Source: Eucommia ulmoides (Eukaryota > Streptophyta > Magnoliopsida > Garryales > Eucommiaceae). From it: 64,000 nucleotides of DNA. The notes below the pieces were generated by a model. The model saw only the letters and a program-made list of their open reading frames with translations. It did not search any database and was not told the origin of the DNA. This document shows positions 11,587 through 23,207 of the stretch, one piece after another. The stretch covers positions 2,418,001-2,482,000 of the forward strand of contig CM028334.1 of NCBI GenBank assembly GCA_016647705.1, in the 5' to 3' direction. Numbering within the stretch: position 1 is the stretch's first letter; each line of letters begins with the position of its first letter. The position numbers and the translations under genes are program-made.

Positions 11587-12210
11587 ATGGAGAATATTAA
11601 TCATTACCCTCCGGCCCCGTCGGCAAGGCCACTCCTTGTTCTAACGAAAGACCAAGAGGATGCCATCATGGTCGCCGCCCTCAAGGACGTCATCGCCGGC
11701 GGTCTCCGCGGCAACGAAGCCTTCCGCCTCTTAGCAGCCTCCGAGAAAGCCAAGTCACCATTGCCAACACGGGCTTCCACGAGCGGGAGTCACAAGCAGC
11801 GTGCCGCGAACGAGAAGACGACGAAGCGGCGGAGGCCGAAGAAGAATTACAGGGGAGTCAGACAGAGGCCGTGGGGGAAATGGGCGGCGGAGATAACGGA
11901 CCCGCGGAGGGCGGTGAGGGTGTGGCTTGGGACGTTCGAGATGGCGGAGGAAGCGGCGAGGGCGTACGACAAGGCGGCGGTGGAGTTCAGGGGAGAGAAG
12001 GCTAAGACCAACTTCCCATTGTCGGATTACGTTGAATCGGCGCGGCCGGAAGAGAATGATGGAGACGTCGGAGTCGAAGGAGAGAAAGATGAGCCAAAGC
12101 CGGAATCGGAAAATGCAGGGGAGAGCAGTAAAAGAGAAGAAGAAGAAGAAGATTATTGGAGTATAGTGGAAGATGACAAGGTTTTGGAGATGGATTTTCT
12201 CTACAATTAA
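11587..12210 (+). CDS. AP2/ERF transcription factor ERF-B1 (ERF109-like)
   Basis: Intact intronless 207-residue ERF factor, predicted nuclear. Residues 18-40 form a probable amphipathic helix ([17 protein letters not shown]) resembling the N-terminal conserved region of group X factors such as ERF109. A basic patch KRRRPKK (80-86) is a likely nuclear signal. The AP2 domain spans about 88-144, with [16 protein letters not shown], the conserved WLGTF and ending KAKTNFP. The tail from about 155 is strongly acidic (EEEEEDYW and further D/E) and is a candidate activation region. The ATG has purines around it and follows a GA-rich leader. The coding sequence is GC-rich, unlike its surroundings. Group X assignment rests on motif resemblance only. 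A copia-type LTR starts 22 bp after the stop. Confidence 0.9.
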   Translation: MENINHYPPAPSARPLLVLTKDQEDAIMVAALKDVIAGGLRGNEAFRLLAASEKAKSPLPTRASTSGSHKQRAANEKTTKRRRPKKNYRGVRQRPWGKWAAEITDPRRAVRVWLGTFEMAEEAARAYDKAAVEFRGEKAKTNFPLSDYVESARPEENDGDVGVEGEKDEPKPESENAGESSKREEEEEDYWSIVEDDKVLEMDFLYN

Positions 12211-12232
12211 ATCCAACTTCAAATAGTAGTTA

Positions 12233-12762
12233 GTATTAAGAAATATACAAAAGAAAAATGAAATGTTTTTTTTTTGTAATAGTGAATGTTTGATTTAATA
12301 AAATACACAAATAATTTCTATATTCTACATGGTATTAGAGCGGGAGATCCAAAATTAAAAAATTCTAAACCCTAGCTGCTCTTAGAGAGAAAGTTTACAG
12401 CCGCCGCTGACCTTTGTGGCCTTAGGCTGCGAACGCCGACGGCGGCTACGATGAAACAGCAACCACGCCCACCCCCCTACTCCATCCCCGAGGGCCCTGA
12501 CCCTCCTCCTTTCTCCTCTTTCCCTCTCTTTGAAATCTTCTTCCTCCCTCCACGGCGGTAACGCCTCTCAAACCACCATTGTCCTCATCAAAGCTACACT
12601 TTAAATCAGTTTCTCTTGCCGTCAATGTAGCTTCTTCTTGATACTATTGTTGTGCCTTTGATTTGTTCCATCGCCGGTGGTCTTCCATTGCCGCCGTCTG
12701 CCTTGCCGGATCTCTCTCCCTCTCTCCTAAATCACCAATCCCTCTCCATCAAATCTACATGG
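12233..12762 (+). mobile_element. Small non-autonomous copia-type LTR element, 5' part (fossil)
   Basis: A shortened LTR (12233-12329) ends TATATTCTACA and is followed by a primer-binding site TGGTATTAGAGC (12330-12341, initiator tRNA-Met type) and leader/internal sequence to about 12762. No polymerase genes are present; the family is defined by the complete relative at 57822-59186. The LTR carries AATAAA at 12297-12302, close enough to the ERF-B1 stop to act as its polyadenylation signal. An AGCCGCC motif lies at 12399-12405. Broken fossil. Confidence 0.7.
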
Positions 12763-13770
12763 TAATTGACTATTATTTATCTCCGGTAAGGGTTCTCCAT
12801 GATATTTGTCAACAGACGAATTTTTTTTTAATCAACGTCTCAAATATAGGGGGTGTCAGTTATAAAATTCTATTTTTTATTTGCATCCTTTGGAATTTTG
12901 AAATAATTTTAAGTCAATTGCAAAGTGTTTTTAGGGTATAAGTTGACATTACTGTTTCTATTCCTTGATTTATGTTCCTGCTCTCAAAAATTGGGATTAA
13001 TATACAGAAATGCATTTGATAAACACATTTCTGTTTTTAATTTTTTGGGAGTAATTTGAAACTATTTTCTAAATTCCTTAAAATCTAATAAACAAAAAAT
13101 ATTGAATCATATTTATTCCTACAAAACTATTCTCAGTGTCATTCTGTCGGCCACCACCTTGCTAGCTGTCACACGGTCGAATTTTCACCATGAATTTTCT
13201 AACCGAATGATGGTCTAGTTGTATCGACAACTAGTCAACTGCTCGTACGGTTTCCGGACAACCTACTGTCATATTCACCCAGACGCACACGCATGTCCCA
13301 GAAAACAGTATAAAACACAACGTTTACAGTCACAACTAACCTCATTTTATTACTCGGTCAAAACAAGAAAATGCACATACAAAATTTTGGCCTAAGGATG
13401 ACGTGAACATCATAACTTACTCCTCTACCTAACACTAATTAATTTATTTAAAGGGAAAAAAAAAAAAGAAAAAAAATACGGGGTTAAAGTAGTTGTCTTT
13501 TTTTTTTTTTTTTTAAGAAATTTATCCGGATCAAATTTGATTTTAGGAATGCACTCTCGTTTTGGTACATTTTATTTGGACATCCGGTGTGCCACCCTCC
13601 GATTTTACGCGTAATAAATCAACGCCACCCTCATAAATTACTCATGTCACATCATTATCAGTGTATGAGCGCCTTCAACCATTTGGCGCACACCTTAACA
13701 CCCGCCCCCCTCCCCCAACCAAACAGTATATATTCACTCGTCAGTCCCATGAAGAGATATAGAGGGAGAG
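12763..13770. promoter_or_regulatory. Duplicated upstream region of ERF-B2
   Basis: A direct repeat of 10469-11586, starting at GGTAATTGACTATTATTTAT and joined to retroelement internal sequence at about 12762. It contains the same MITE half. The TATA motif of ERF-B1 is not preserved (GTGTATGAG at about 13660), so core promoter function is doubtful. Confidence 0.65.
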
Positions 13771-14511
13771 ATGGAGAATATTAATCATGACCCTCCGGCC
13801 CCGTCAGCAAGGCCACTCCTTGTTCTAACGAAAGACCAAGAGGATGCCATCATGGTCGCCGCCCTCAAGGACGTCGTCGCCGGCGGTCTCCGCGGCAACG
13901 AAGCCTTCCGCCTCTTAGCAGCCCCCGAGAAAGCCAAGTCACCATTGCCGACACGGGCTTCCACGAGCGGGAGTCACAAGCCACGTGCCGTGAAGAAGAC
14001 GACGACGACGACGCGGCGGAGGCCGAAGAAGAATTACAGGGGAGTCAGACAGAGGCTGTGGGGGAAATGGGCGGCGGAGATAACGGACCCGCGGAGGGCG
14101 GCGAGGGTGTGGCTTGGGACGTTCGAGTTGGCGGAGGAAGCGGCGAGGGCGTACGACAAGGCGGCGGTGGAGTTCAGGGGAGAGAAGGCTAAGACCAACT
14201 TCCCATTGTCGGATTACATTGAATCGGCGCGGCAGGAAGAGAATGATGGAGACGTCGGAGCTGAAGGAGAGAAAGATGAGCCAAAGCTGGAATCGAAAAA
14301 TGCAGGGGAGAGCAGTTACTGCCTGAATTGCGTTCCAGCGCCCCCCGCACGCTCCAGTGCGCCTCCCAGCTTCCCCAGATGCGCTCTAGCGCCTGCCAGC
14401 GCTCTCCAGTGTGCTTCCCAGCATCCCAAACGCTGTCTGATCTGTGCTCCAACGCCCTTCCCAGCATCCCCAGAGCCAACTGTGACCTCCAAAGGTGCGG
14501 TCCAAGATTGA
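13771..14511 (+). CDS. Chimeric AP2/ERF factor ERF-B2
   Basis: A 246-residue frame whose first ~182 residues match ERF-B1, including the N-terminal helix and an AP2 domain at about 89-145. Two differences stand out. The invariant RPWG is RLWG (Leu96). The acidic tail is missing: after GESS the frame enters retroelement-derived sequence and adds about 64 Pro/Ala/Cys-rich residues ([17 protein letters not shown] onward). The junction lies at a shared CAGT near 14310, consistent with a microhomology deletion that also removed the gene's 3' end. If expressed it could bind DNA without the usual activation tail; a degraded TATA makes expression uncertain. It may be a pseudogene. Confidence 0.65.
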   Translation: MENINHDPPAPSARPLLVLTKDQEDAIMVAALKDVVAGGLRGNEAFRLLAAPEKAKSPLPTRASTSGSHKPRAVKKTTTTTRRRPKKNYRGVRQRLWGKWAAEITDPRRAARVWLGTFELAEEAARAYDKAAVEFRGEKAKTNFPLSDYIESARQEENDGDVGAEGEKDEPKLESKNAGESSYCLNCVPAPPARSSAPPSFPRCALAPASALQCASQHPKRCLICAPTPFPASPEPTVTSKGAVQD

Positions 14512-14738
14512 TGCCTTGAGTTGACCACCTTCTTGAGGGGGCATATTGAGAATATTGCATTCTCAGAGCCCTATAACCTCGAAAGGTTGCAGTCCAAGAT
14601 TAGTGTTCCAAATCGACCACCATCTTGAGGGAGTGTATTAGGAAATATACAAAATGATCGAATGTTTCCTTTTGTAGTTTCCATTATGTTGTTTACCTTA
14701 TTTACTTGTTGTTATTATATTGTTTCCTTGTTTAATAT
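14311..14738 (+). mobile_element. 3' part of the small copia-type element with first half of its 3' LTR (fossil)
   Basis: C-rich internal sequence (shared with 52353-52682 and 58660-58997) runs to a polypurine-like CATCTTGAGGGAG, followed by the LTR start TGTATTAGGAAATATAC at 14634. The LTR is split at 14738 by a large solo LTR and resumes at 17739. The first 200 bases are also read as the ERF-B2 tail. Broken fossil. Confidence 0.7.
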
Positions 14739-17368
14739 TGTCACGACCCGTCCTGGACACCCGTCTTCCTGGGGCCGGCGTAACGACAAAACATCACCTG
14801 AGCACCAAACCAACACACAAAATGACAATATACATACAACTATATAGTATCAAAATATAAGTATCCGTATACAAATTATCTACTATGGGGGACATACCCA
14901 TCCCCAAATATAGGAACAAGCAGAATAAAAACCGTGAACCTCTCACAGATTCACCCCAAACAGCTCATCTTAAAAAAAACTACATCCGCCTCCATCGTAG
15001 AACTCTATCTAGCGCTAGTAGGGGACCAACTCCTAACTGTTCCACCTGCGAGTGTACTGCATTCTTAGTAAAAATATTTTACAATAACAATACATTCTAA
15101 ATAATACAACATTTAAATGGATTAAGCATAAATATATAAACATCACACAGCTGGTAAAATTTTCAGTATATAAACAGTGAAAATAAAGTAATAAGTATAA
15201 GTTTCATCAAAACCAATCCAATATAAAATAAGACTAATCACCATATATATAATAAATCACCAAATAATAAATTAAAACACCACTCCACCACATCACTCAC
15301 TGGCTAGCCATAGTGATCGTTTAACCTGACGATTGGGAGTTACAACGGTACCGTAACCATCCGTAGGATATGCCTTACTAGCGGATCTAACTGCGCAGAT
15401 CACCGCTTACCGGACGTCTTCGGAGGTCATAATATCAATCACCATAATAAATATCCATCTGTCGGACTACTCTCCGAACAGACCATAAAATGAATCACCA
15501 CCTGCCGAACCACCCTCCGGACATAACATAAACTATGGCATAGTCAACTCAATAATATCATCATCAAATCAAAAATCAATATCCATCTGCCGGACCACCC
15601 TCCGGACAGATCATAATATAAATCACCACCTCATCAATACTGTCAAAATCATCAACGTCCACCTCTTTTTCGCAAAATCAACTTTTAAATCCGAAAATCA
15701 TATTATTCACCTTTATTTGAAAAACCGTCTAATTTCAACGAAACCATTTTTCCCCTTTATTTTTAGAAAATCATGCATTTTTAGGAAAACATATATTTTC
15801 TACTCTCTTTTAAAACCACCAAGTCCGACGAAAATCTTTTTCAACTTTTTTTCAAAACTAACGTAATTTAATGAAAATCCATTTTTACCAACTCACCCAA
15901 AACTTGCTTGATCCACTTCATTTTTAAAAGCATCTAATTCAAATATAACAATTTTCTATCATATATAGATATAAAAATAGTTCGGTAAGAAGACAGTACA
16001 CTCACCTAATATTCTGATCTCAAAAGCTCCACCAACTATCCGCTACAGAACTTTCGATAATTGTGAACCTATTTGCAACAAGGCCTAAATTAATATTATA
16101 GAGAAAATAACTTAATTGTGCAATGCAAGCTCTACGTTCATTAATTTCCCATTCCCCACGTTTTGATATATGAAGATGCTATTCGACTAGTTTAGCGTCG
16201 TTAAAATTTACGATTTACACCTAATTCATATAAACGATCTCATGATTTATTATTTTCATTTTATTATTCTAAGGTTATAAAACTAAATTTAGAATTCATA
16301 AAATAAATTAGAAAGGTTACCTGTTCCGAACCGATCGTGGATTTTCCTAAAATTTCAGGTATTTTTGATTCTGCTCCCCACCGCCTAAGCGACGACCCAC
16401 CACCTAGGCGAACGAGTTCCTCCTCTGCTCTAAATCGTGTACTGATGCTTCACCGTCTAGGCCATCGATCCTTCGCCTAGGCGAATACTTAGCAGCTTAA
16501 ATTCTTGATTCACTGACTTCTCACCGCCGCGGCGATGGATCTCACTGTCGCGGCGACCGTGCAACAAATCTCCTTCCTGCTTTACTGAATTCCCACTGCC
16601 GCAGTGAATCACCTCACCGCTGCGGTGGTAATCATCTTCCCCTCTCTGATCTGTTTTGGATCTCAGCAGCCTCCTTCTCTTATCTCTTCACCAACGATCA
16701 CCCTCTATATCCACAACGGCGAATCAACACCCACACAAACCAACCTTCGTTGAACCAACCGAACGACGGCACAGCACACACACCCATACACAGTGCAGAC
16801 GCAAAACGCACACCCACCCACTACTCTCTCTTTCTCCTCTTCGTTTCCTATTTCTATTTTTTTGTTTCTGTTTCTTGTTTCTGTTTGAACCAGCCGCCGA
16901 CCAACGAGGAGATCCGATCATGCCATTGACCGCCGGCCACCCCATATCGTTCTGCCCACACATACACACTCCGACGATCAAAACACGCACATACACTGCC
17001 GGAGGAGTAGAACACACCCTCACGTTTCGATCAAACCCATACACGCACATGATCGTCGGCTTAAACAGAACGGAACACACACAGCAGACACACACGACAC
17101 ACAGTAACAAAGCACACCCACACAAATACTCTCGACTTACCCAACTCCACCGGAAAACCATACGCACGCACACTCGCGCCGGCACCGAAACAACGTCGAT
17201 CACTCACGCACAACAACGACGGCGGCGGCCGGACGATGGAACAACACACTCACGCATATGACGAACCAAACCCATCCTTGACGAACGACCCCTCCTTCCT
17301 CGCCGGAGCTCCATCGCCGATCCTCTCTATTTTTTCGATTTCTCTCCTCCTTCTCGATCCTTCTCCCG

Positions 17369-17447
<79 letters not shown>

Positions 17448-17738
17448 AAAAGTGTATGTGATCAATGGCCGGCCAAGTGGCCCCTCTCTCCTCCCTACAT
17501 TTTACCAACTCCCTCTCTCTCTTTCTATATAATATATGTATAATTTGCACTACACCCCCTTCATTTTTAGTTGGGATAGAAATTAAACCCCTTCTTAAGT
17601 TTTAATGTTTATGTAAATTTCAATTTAACCCCTAAAATTTTTAATTCACATAATTAATATCGCAATCCACTCCAATATTTTCAAAATCTTTTAAAACGCG
17701 ACTTAGATTATTCGTATATTAGAGATTGGGATCTTACA
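14739..17738 (-). mobile_element. 3-kb solo LTR, Ty3/gypsy-type (fossil)
   Basis: On the minus strand it starts TGTAAGATCCCAATCTC and ends GGGTCGTGACA. It is flanked by a perfect 5-bp repeat AATAT (14734-14738 and 17739-17743), so it reads as one LTR left after recombination between two. It sits inside a copia-type LTR and is therefore younger than it. Contents: a CCGGA-type minisatellite (about 15440-15620), a GC-rich segment with CGCCTAGGCG and CCGCGGCG palindromes (16380-16640), a CA/GT-rich tract with spurious long frames (16650-17260) and a TA repeat. A relative lies at 48824-51650. Confidence 0.8.
17373..17446. repeat. (TA)n microsatellite inside the solo LTR
   Basis: A pure TA run; the Ile-Tyr repeat frames across it are artefacts. 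Confidence 0.95.
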
Positions 17739-17831
17739 AATATTGTGTTTCCTTTTATTACTATCTCTCATATTGTATAAATAGTGAAGGCTTGATTTAA
17801 TAAAATACACAAGTCATTTCTATATTCTACA
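17739..17831 (+). mobile_element. Second half of the split copia-type 3' LTR (fossil)
   Basis: It continues the LTR interrupted at 14738 and ends TATATTCTACA. It contains TATAAATAG and AATAAA as in the other copies. Confidence 0.75.
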
Positions 17832-18615
17832 GTTAGAAACATAATGGCTAGTTTTTGGATTTTTTCCAATGTACGGTCTATTACGTCATAACGACGTTAC
17901 CGAACAAGCAACTCTAACGGTGCGTTTGGTTAGATAGAATGGGAGTGGAAATGGAATCGCAATTCTATCCTTGATTCTAATTCCTTTGTTTGGTTATATT
18001 TTTAATTCCAGTGGAATGAGAATTGATGAAATTGGATTCCATATTTCATGGGGTGGAATTGAATTTCATACTTTATTTTATTTTATTTTTTGAGTTACAC
18101 TTAAAATACCTCACCTCATTTTGGCCTAAAATTCTCAAATTGAGAACAAAAAAATATATTTCTATTTCTAAATAAAAATAAATATTTGAAAAAAATTTCC
18201 TATTTATTCCCTTATAAATACTTTGCCTCTTATAAGATCTTCAAAATCTTGAAACAGTCATCACATCACAATTACCATATATTCATGGTTGTAGATGTAA
18301 CCTCTCCCTCTCTCTATATAAGAAATATATACTAGTGTCATTATTAAGTGAAATTTATTAAATGAAGTTTATCAAGAGTTAGTGTGATGAAGTTTATCAA
18401 GAGTTAGTGTGGTTCTACCCTCTCCACCAGGAGAGGACTCAACCAGGGTTTTACCCTCTCCACCTGAAGAGGACTCAACGAATTAAATCTTAAATTTAAC
18501 TCTGAATGCACCAGATCAACGTGAGGGAATGCATTCTTAAGATCGCATAGGAAAGTGATTAGTCGAGTTGCGCGTAAGTTGATACAGATACATTTTATCG
18601 TAGAGATTAAAAAAG

Positions 18616-18668
<53 letters not shown>

Positions 18669-18907
18669 AGAGAGAGAGAGAGGAGGGACACTGTGTGAAA
18701 GATCCACAAGACTCTGCCTCTGATAACATATTAAAGATCTTAAACATTTATCATATTAACCATTCATGATAGTAGATATAACCTAAAAACATATATAAAA
18801 AAATATATATTCTCATTTTTAGCTGCACGCATGCATGCCCCATGCAACTGAGTCAAAACCCTAATAATCAAAAAGTTCATAACATGTAAAAAAAGTTGAA
18901 ACATTGA
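17832..18907. repeat. Duplicated spacer with half a Harbinger-type MITE, then ERF-A2 3' flank
   Basis: Sequence from TAGAAACATAATGGC through TCTATTACGTCATAACG recurs after each copia-type 3' LTR in the window. From 17918 (after TAA) a left half of the CGG.GCGTTTGGTT element, related to 26775-27894, is present. From about 18224 it matches 1300 onward. A TA repeat occupies about 18618-18667, followed by GA repeats. No gene. Confidence 0.65.
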
Positions 18908-19765
18908 TTATACACCACCAAAAGTGACGGCCATTGATGAAGCCCTAGCTCTATCAATTAACCCACCACTGAGCTTCAACTCCGGCTCCAGATCTACACA
19001 TTTACCATTTATTCCGGCGACTTGACTGGAACTGAATAGGTGACTGATGGACGTTACCACGTCGCACTTCCTGTTAGCCAGCGCCGTGTGTTTACCTCTT
19101 GCTTTCGTCTTGTTCAGTTCAAGCGACGAAGACGCCGACGGAGCCAGCGCCAGCACCGGAGAGAGAGGCAGAATCGGGGGAATCTGGAAGTTTGTGCGAG
19201 CCTTGGAACCCCTCAGTCGCCTTGCTGCAGCGTCGTAAGCACGGGCAGCCTCCTCCGCCGTGTCGAACGTTCCAAGCCAGTGACGGCAACGTCCAATGCG
19301 GTCGCGTATCTCCGCCGACCATCTTTCCCATGGCCTTCGAAACGGGTCCGGATTCCGAGCTCTCGTCCTTAACTTTTTTTTTTTTCCTAATCTTACTACC
19401 AAACAGAACTCTCTCTCCAACAACCGCAGCGAACCTTCAAGAACCCGTGTCTCCTCCGGCAGTTCATCATCGGAACCCGCATATTCCGACGAAGTCATGT
19501 CCGAAACTCGAGCTCTCTTTTGCAGGTTCCGAACAGGGGAGAAGGAATTACAGGTTCCCGAACAAAACCCAGAAGAAGAATGAAGAAAGTGGGGCAGTAA
19601 TGGCAGAGTTTCCGGCGAGCTAACGGTTCCGGCCGACCAGAAAACAGAGTATTTTGCATATAAAAATGTGGGTTCTTGATCATTGTTTTGTTCTGTTGCT
19701 CTGCATCGTAGCTTTGATACAAGAGAACAAGAAGAAGAGACATTCATAGATACTGATGAACACAC
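18908..19765 (-). pseudogene. ERF-A2, AP2/ERF gene with damaged DNA-binding domain
   Basis: Paralogue of ERF-A1, still an open frame of 285 residues. A deletion of about 74 bp near 19338 (relative to ERF-A1, at a shared TTC) removes the first strand of the AP2 domain including RGVR; the frame now reads [14 protein letters not shown], with Glu in place of the Gly of RPWG. A one-base deletion near 19430 puts the preceding ~20 residues in another frame, and the 74-bp loss restores it. The second half of the domain ([17 protein letters not shown]) is intact. The C-terminal LELELKL of ERF-A1 is LEPELKL here, breaking the LxLxL pattern. The TATA box is conserved at 19773-19783. Probably non-functional for DNA binding; expression not excluded. 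Confidence 0.75.
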
Positions 19766-19772
19766 AGTTTTA

Positions 19773-19783
19773 CTATTTATATA
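19773..19783 (-). promoter_or_regulatory. TATA box of ERF-A2
   Basis: TATATAAATAG on the minus strand, conserved with ERF-A1, a few bases upstream of the open frame. Confidence 0.6.
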
Positions 19784-20108
19784 AAAAATATTAATTTTTT
19801 TAAAATAATCATTATATATATATATATATATATTAATTATTTTTGAGAATTTTTTTTAGAAATTTCAAAATTTCAAAAATAACTTTTTAAGAATTATCTC
19901 ATATATAAAAAAAAATAAAAATTATTACATAATTTCACAAAATGATATTTTCATGGATAGAACTTGAGAATTTGAATTTCCTTTATTTTTATATATAATT
20001 CGATGCGACCACAATCTGTCAATGTACAAGTAAACAATTAATAAATAATACTTGATGAAAATACCCTTCAGTGCATTAACATACTTGAAGGAAAAATTAT
20101 ATTTTGGT
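19784..20108. repeat. ERF-A2 upstream spacer
   Basis: Non-coding and partly matching 3000-3270 upstream of ERF-A1. It includes a short TA run at about 19814-19832. Confidence 0.6.
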
Positions 20109-22912
20109 TGTATTAGAATTTTTTGCTACTTTAATTACTCAATTAAAGTGAGACCTATTAACTAATTTAATTATATTATTCCTAATCGTTTGAGGATCAA
20201 CGTGATATACTAAAAATAATTAAATTTTGAATGAGATTTTAATTCTCAAAGAAACCCATTTGAGATTGGTTGAAGATATAAATGAATTAATTATCCCACA
20301 TTTCTTGAAAAAGGTGATGAGTTATCCCACATTGTTTGTAAATGGAAAACTTGAGTTATAAGGTGTAGTTATCCCACATTGATTGTGAAGAAGAAACTCA
20401 AGCTTATATCAACTTATAAATCGAGAACAAAGGCAAGCCATTAACCGTCAAACCTCCAACTCGAATTGGGTCGAGTAGGGTTTGGGTTGGGACAATCCGA
20501 ACCATATTTGGATAAGGTTGGGCCAGATCTGAGTCGGGTTGAATCGGATTCGTATCGAATCGGTTCTTAACCTGCATAATAGTTTAAAATTGAATTAGTG
20601 GCAGTTAAGCAGTTAATTAACTTCTTATGGGGAATCTATAAATGCATTCTTTTATGAGGATATATTTCCTTGTAAGATTTATCGAGAGATTGGTTTTTAA
20701 AAAAAAAACGCTTGATACTACGATCGGTGAGATCCAAAATGAAATATCTTTGGAAGATAATGAACCTAGACGTAGTAAGAGGGCTAAGACAACAAAATTT
20801 TTTGGTCCTGACTTTCTTACCTATATGGTAGAAAGTGATCCTAAGAGTTTTAAGGAGGTGATGTCAACTCTTAAAGCACCATTTTGGAAAGAAGTTGTAA
20901 ACAGTGAAATAAAATTTATCTTGCAAAACCATACATGAGAACTAGTGGATCTTCCATCAGGTTCCAAACCCCTTAGGTGTAAATGGATCTTCAAAAAGAA
21001 GATGAAAGCAAATGGATCAATTGATAAATACAAAGTTAGACTTGTAGTTAAAGGTTACAAGCAAAGAGAAGGTGTTGATTACTTTAACACGTACTCACCA
21101 GTTACTAAAATAACATCCATTAGAATGTTGATAGTCATAACAGCTATATATAATCTTGAAATACATCAAATGGATGTTAAGACAACTTTCCTAAATGGTG
21201 AAGTAGATGAGGAAATCTATATGGAACAACCATAAGGGTTTGTTATTTCTGGCAAAGAGAACAAAGTTTGTAAACTTGTTAAGTCTTTATATGGACTTAA
21301 ACAAGTACCAAAATAGTGGCATGAGAATTTTGACAAAGTTATGATGTCAAATAGATTTAAAATCAATGAATATGACAAATGTGTCTACATTAAACATAAT
21401 GAATCCGAATATGTTATTGTATGCCTTTATGTAGATGACATGCTAATTATTGGTAGCAACAATGACATTATTAAGTTTACCAAAATGATATTAACCAGTA
21501 AGTTCGATATGAAGGATTTAGGTATTGCTAATGTAATTTTAGGAATTAAAATTTCTAGATCTACTGAAAGACTAGTATTATCGCAATATCATTATATTGA
21601 GAAGATACTTGAGAAATTCAACAAGTATGATATTAGCCTAGTTAAAACACCTATTGATGTGAATTGTCATCTGACTAAGAATACTGGTGAAAGTATCTCT
21701 CAGTTAGAATATGCTTGTATAATAGGCAGTCTAATGTACTTAATGAATCATACTAGACTTGGTATTGCCTACACGGTGAGTAGATTCAGTAGATATACTA
21801 GCAACTCAGGACACGAACACTGAAATGCGATAGTTAGGGTATTTAAATATTTAAGATATACCCCAAATTATGAATTGCATTACACCAAATATTCAGCTGT
21901 ACTTAAACGTTACAATGATACTAATCGGATAACAGATTGTAAAGATACTAAATCCACAAGTGGATATATCTTTACACTTGGAAGATGAGCTGTCTCACGG
22001 AAATCCTCCAAACAGACGTGTATTGCAAGATCTATAATGGAATCTGAGTTTATTACTTTAGACAAAGCAAGTGAAGAAGTAGAATGGCTTCGTCAATTTT
22101 TAGAAGATATTCCAATGTGGACAAAACTTGTGTCAGCTATTTGTATACATTGTGATAGCCAATCTGCAATTGGTAGACATAGAGTAGTATATATAATGGT
22201 AAGTCTCGACACATACGATGTAGACATAATACCGTTAGACAGTTATTCTTAAATGGAGTTATCACAATTGACTACATGAAGTTAAAAGATAATATTGCGG
22301 ATCCGCTAACCAAAGGATTAACTAGAGAAAGACTATACTGCTCATTGAGGGGAATGGGTTTAAAGCCCACAGCTAAATAGTCACCTTAATGGAAACCAAC
22401 CTAGCTAATTGGAGATTCCAAGATCTAGGTTCAAAGGGGCAACCTAATTATGTGCAGACTAAGTAATCACTGAAAGACTTTAAGTCGTATACTTATTCCT
22501 ATGGTGAACCAGTGATAAATATAAGTATTAAGGATAAGTTTTGCTTTTAATGATTCCTATAACTTGAAAAATTCAAGTAGGGCATACGGGAAACTCTTGA
22601 TAGGTTAATCGCCTAAATGAGTGAAGAACAAGGCCGGTTCTATGAGAATGAGAAGGCTGGATTCTCTAAATCACTCATTGAAACACCAGGATGTTCAAGG
22701 CCAAAATGAACACAACCAGAGAACTGACTGTGTCAGGAAGTATCTGTGTGAATTCTATTGCCTTGGTTTAGTATACATTTAGATTGCTTCACAGAATTTT
22801 CATAATGCCCATACATGAATAATTAATATTAACATTAATATTGTTTAATAATTATTAGTTTTATTCCATAGTTATTTAAATATTTATCTTGAAATTTCAG
22901 CATTTCCACCAA
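20109..22912 (+). mobile_element. Ty1/copia-type LTR retroelement fossil, partial
   Basis: The left boundary TGTATTAG and right boundary near CATTTCCACC are inferred by comparison with the uninterrupted ERF-A1 block (about 3267-3285). The left part has three TTATCCCACATT motifs, typical of copia LTR regions. The coding part holds the reverse transcriptase region (about 20945-21480, with YVDDMLIIG) and the RNase H region (to about 22330). Gag, protease and integrase are not evident. It is broken at several places and lacks a clear second LTR, so it is an old, incomplete copy inserted after or during the ERF-A duplication. Confidence 0.8.
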
Positions 22913-22914
22913 TA

Positions 22915-23207
22915 AGATCTATGTTGATTATGAAGATCTGTCAAATTGCACATCTCATTTGTTGTAATTTTGTAAAATTAAAAATGTTGTTAATGATTTT
23001 TGGACAGAAAATGAGTTGTCCTCAGTAGGTGGTTTTTTGTTGAGGACATTTTTGTCATTTTATCACTTTTGCGAAATGTAAGACATTTTTTCCTAATAAT
23101 AATTTAGATTTTTCTATGATTCTTTAGAGGAATCTTTGTCAAGAATAGGTTAAAAAAAAGCTTTCGGGTTAGTGGACTGATAAAATAATAAAATATTGTC
23201 ATTAAAA
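22915..23207. repeat. ERF-A block spacer resumed after the copia fossil
   Basis: It resumes at AGATCTATGTTGATTATGAA and matches 3284-3574. No gene. Confidence 0.75.

Noticed and set aside
16656-17261. 201-codon His/Thr-rich frame and its antisense partner
   Set aside because: They arise from the CA/GT-rich tract of a solo LTR; the matching part of the related LTR (49583-50107) is open in a different, unrelated way.
17236-17550. Ile-Tyr repeat frames
   Set aside because: Produced by the TA microsatellite.
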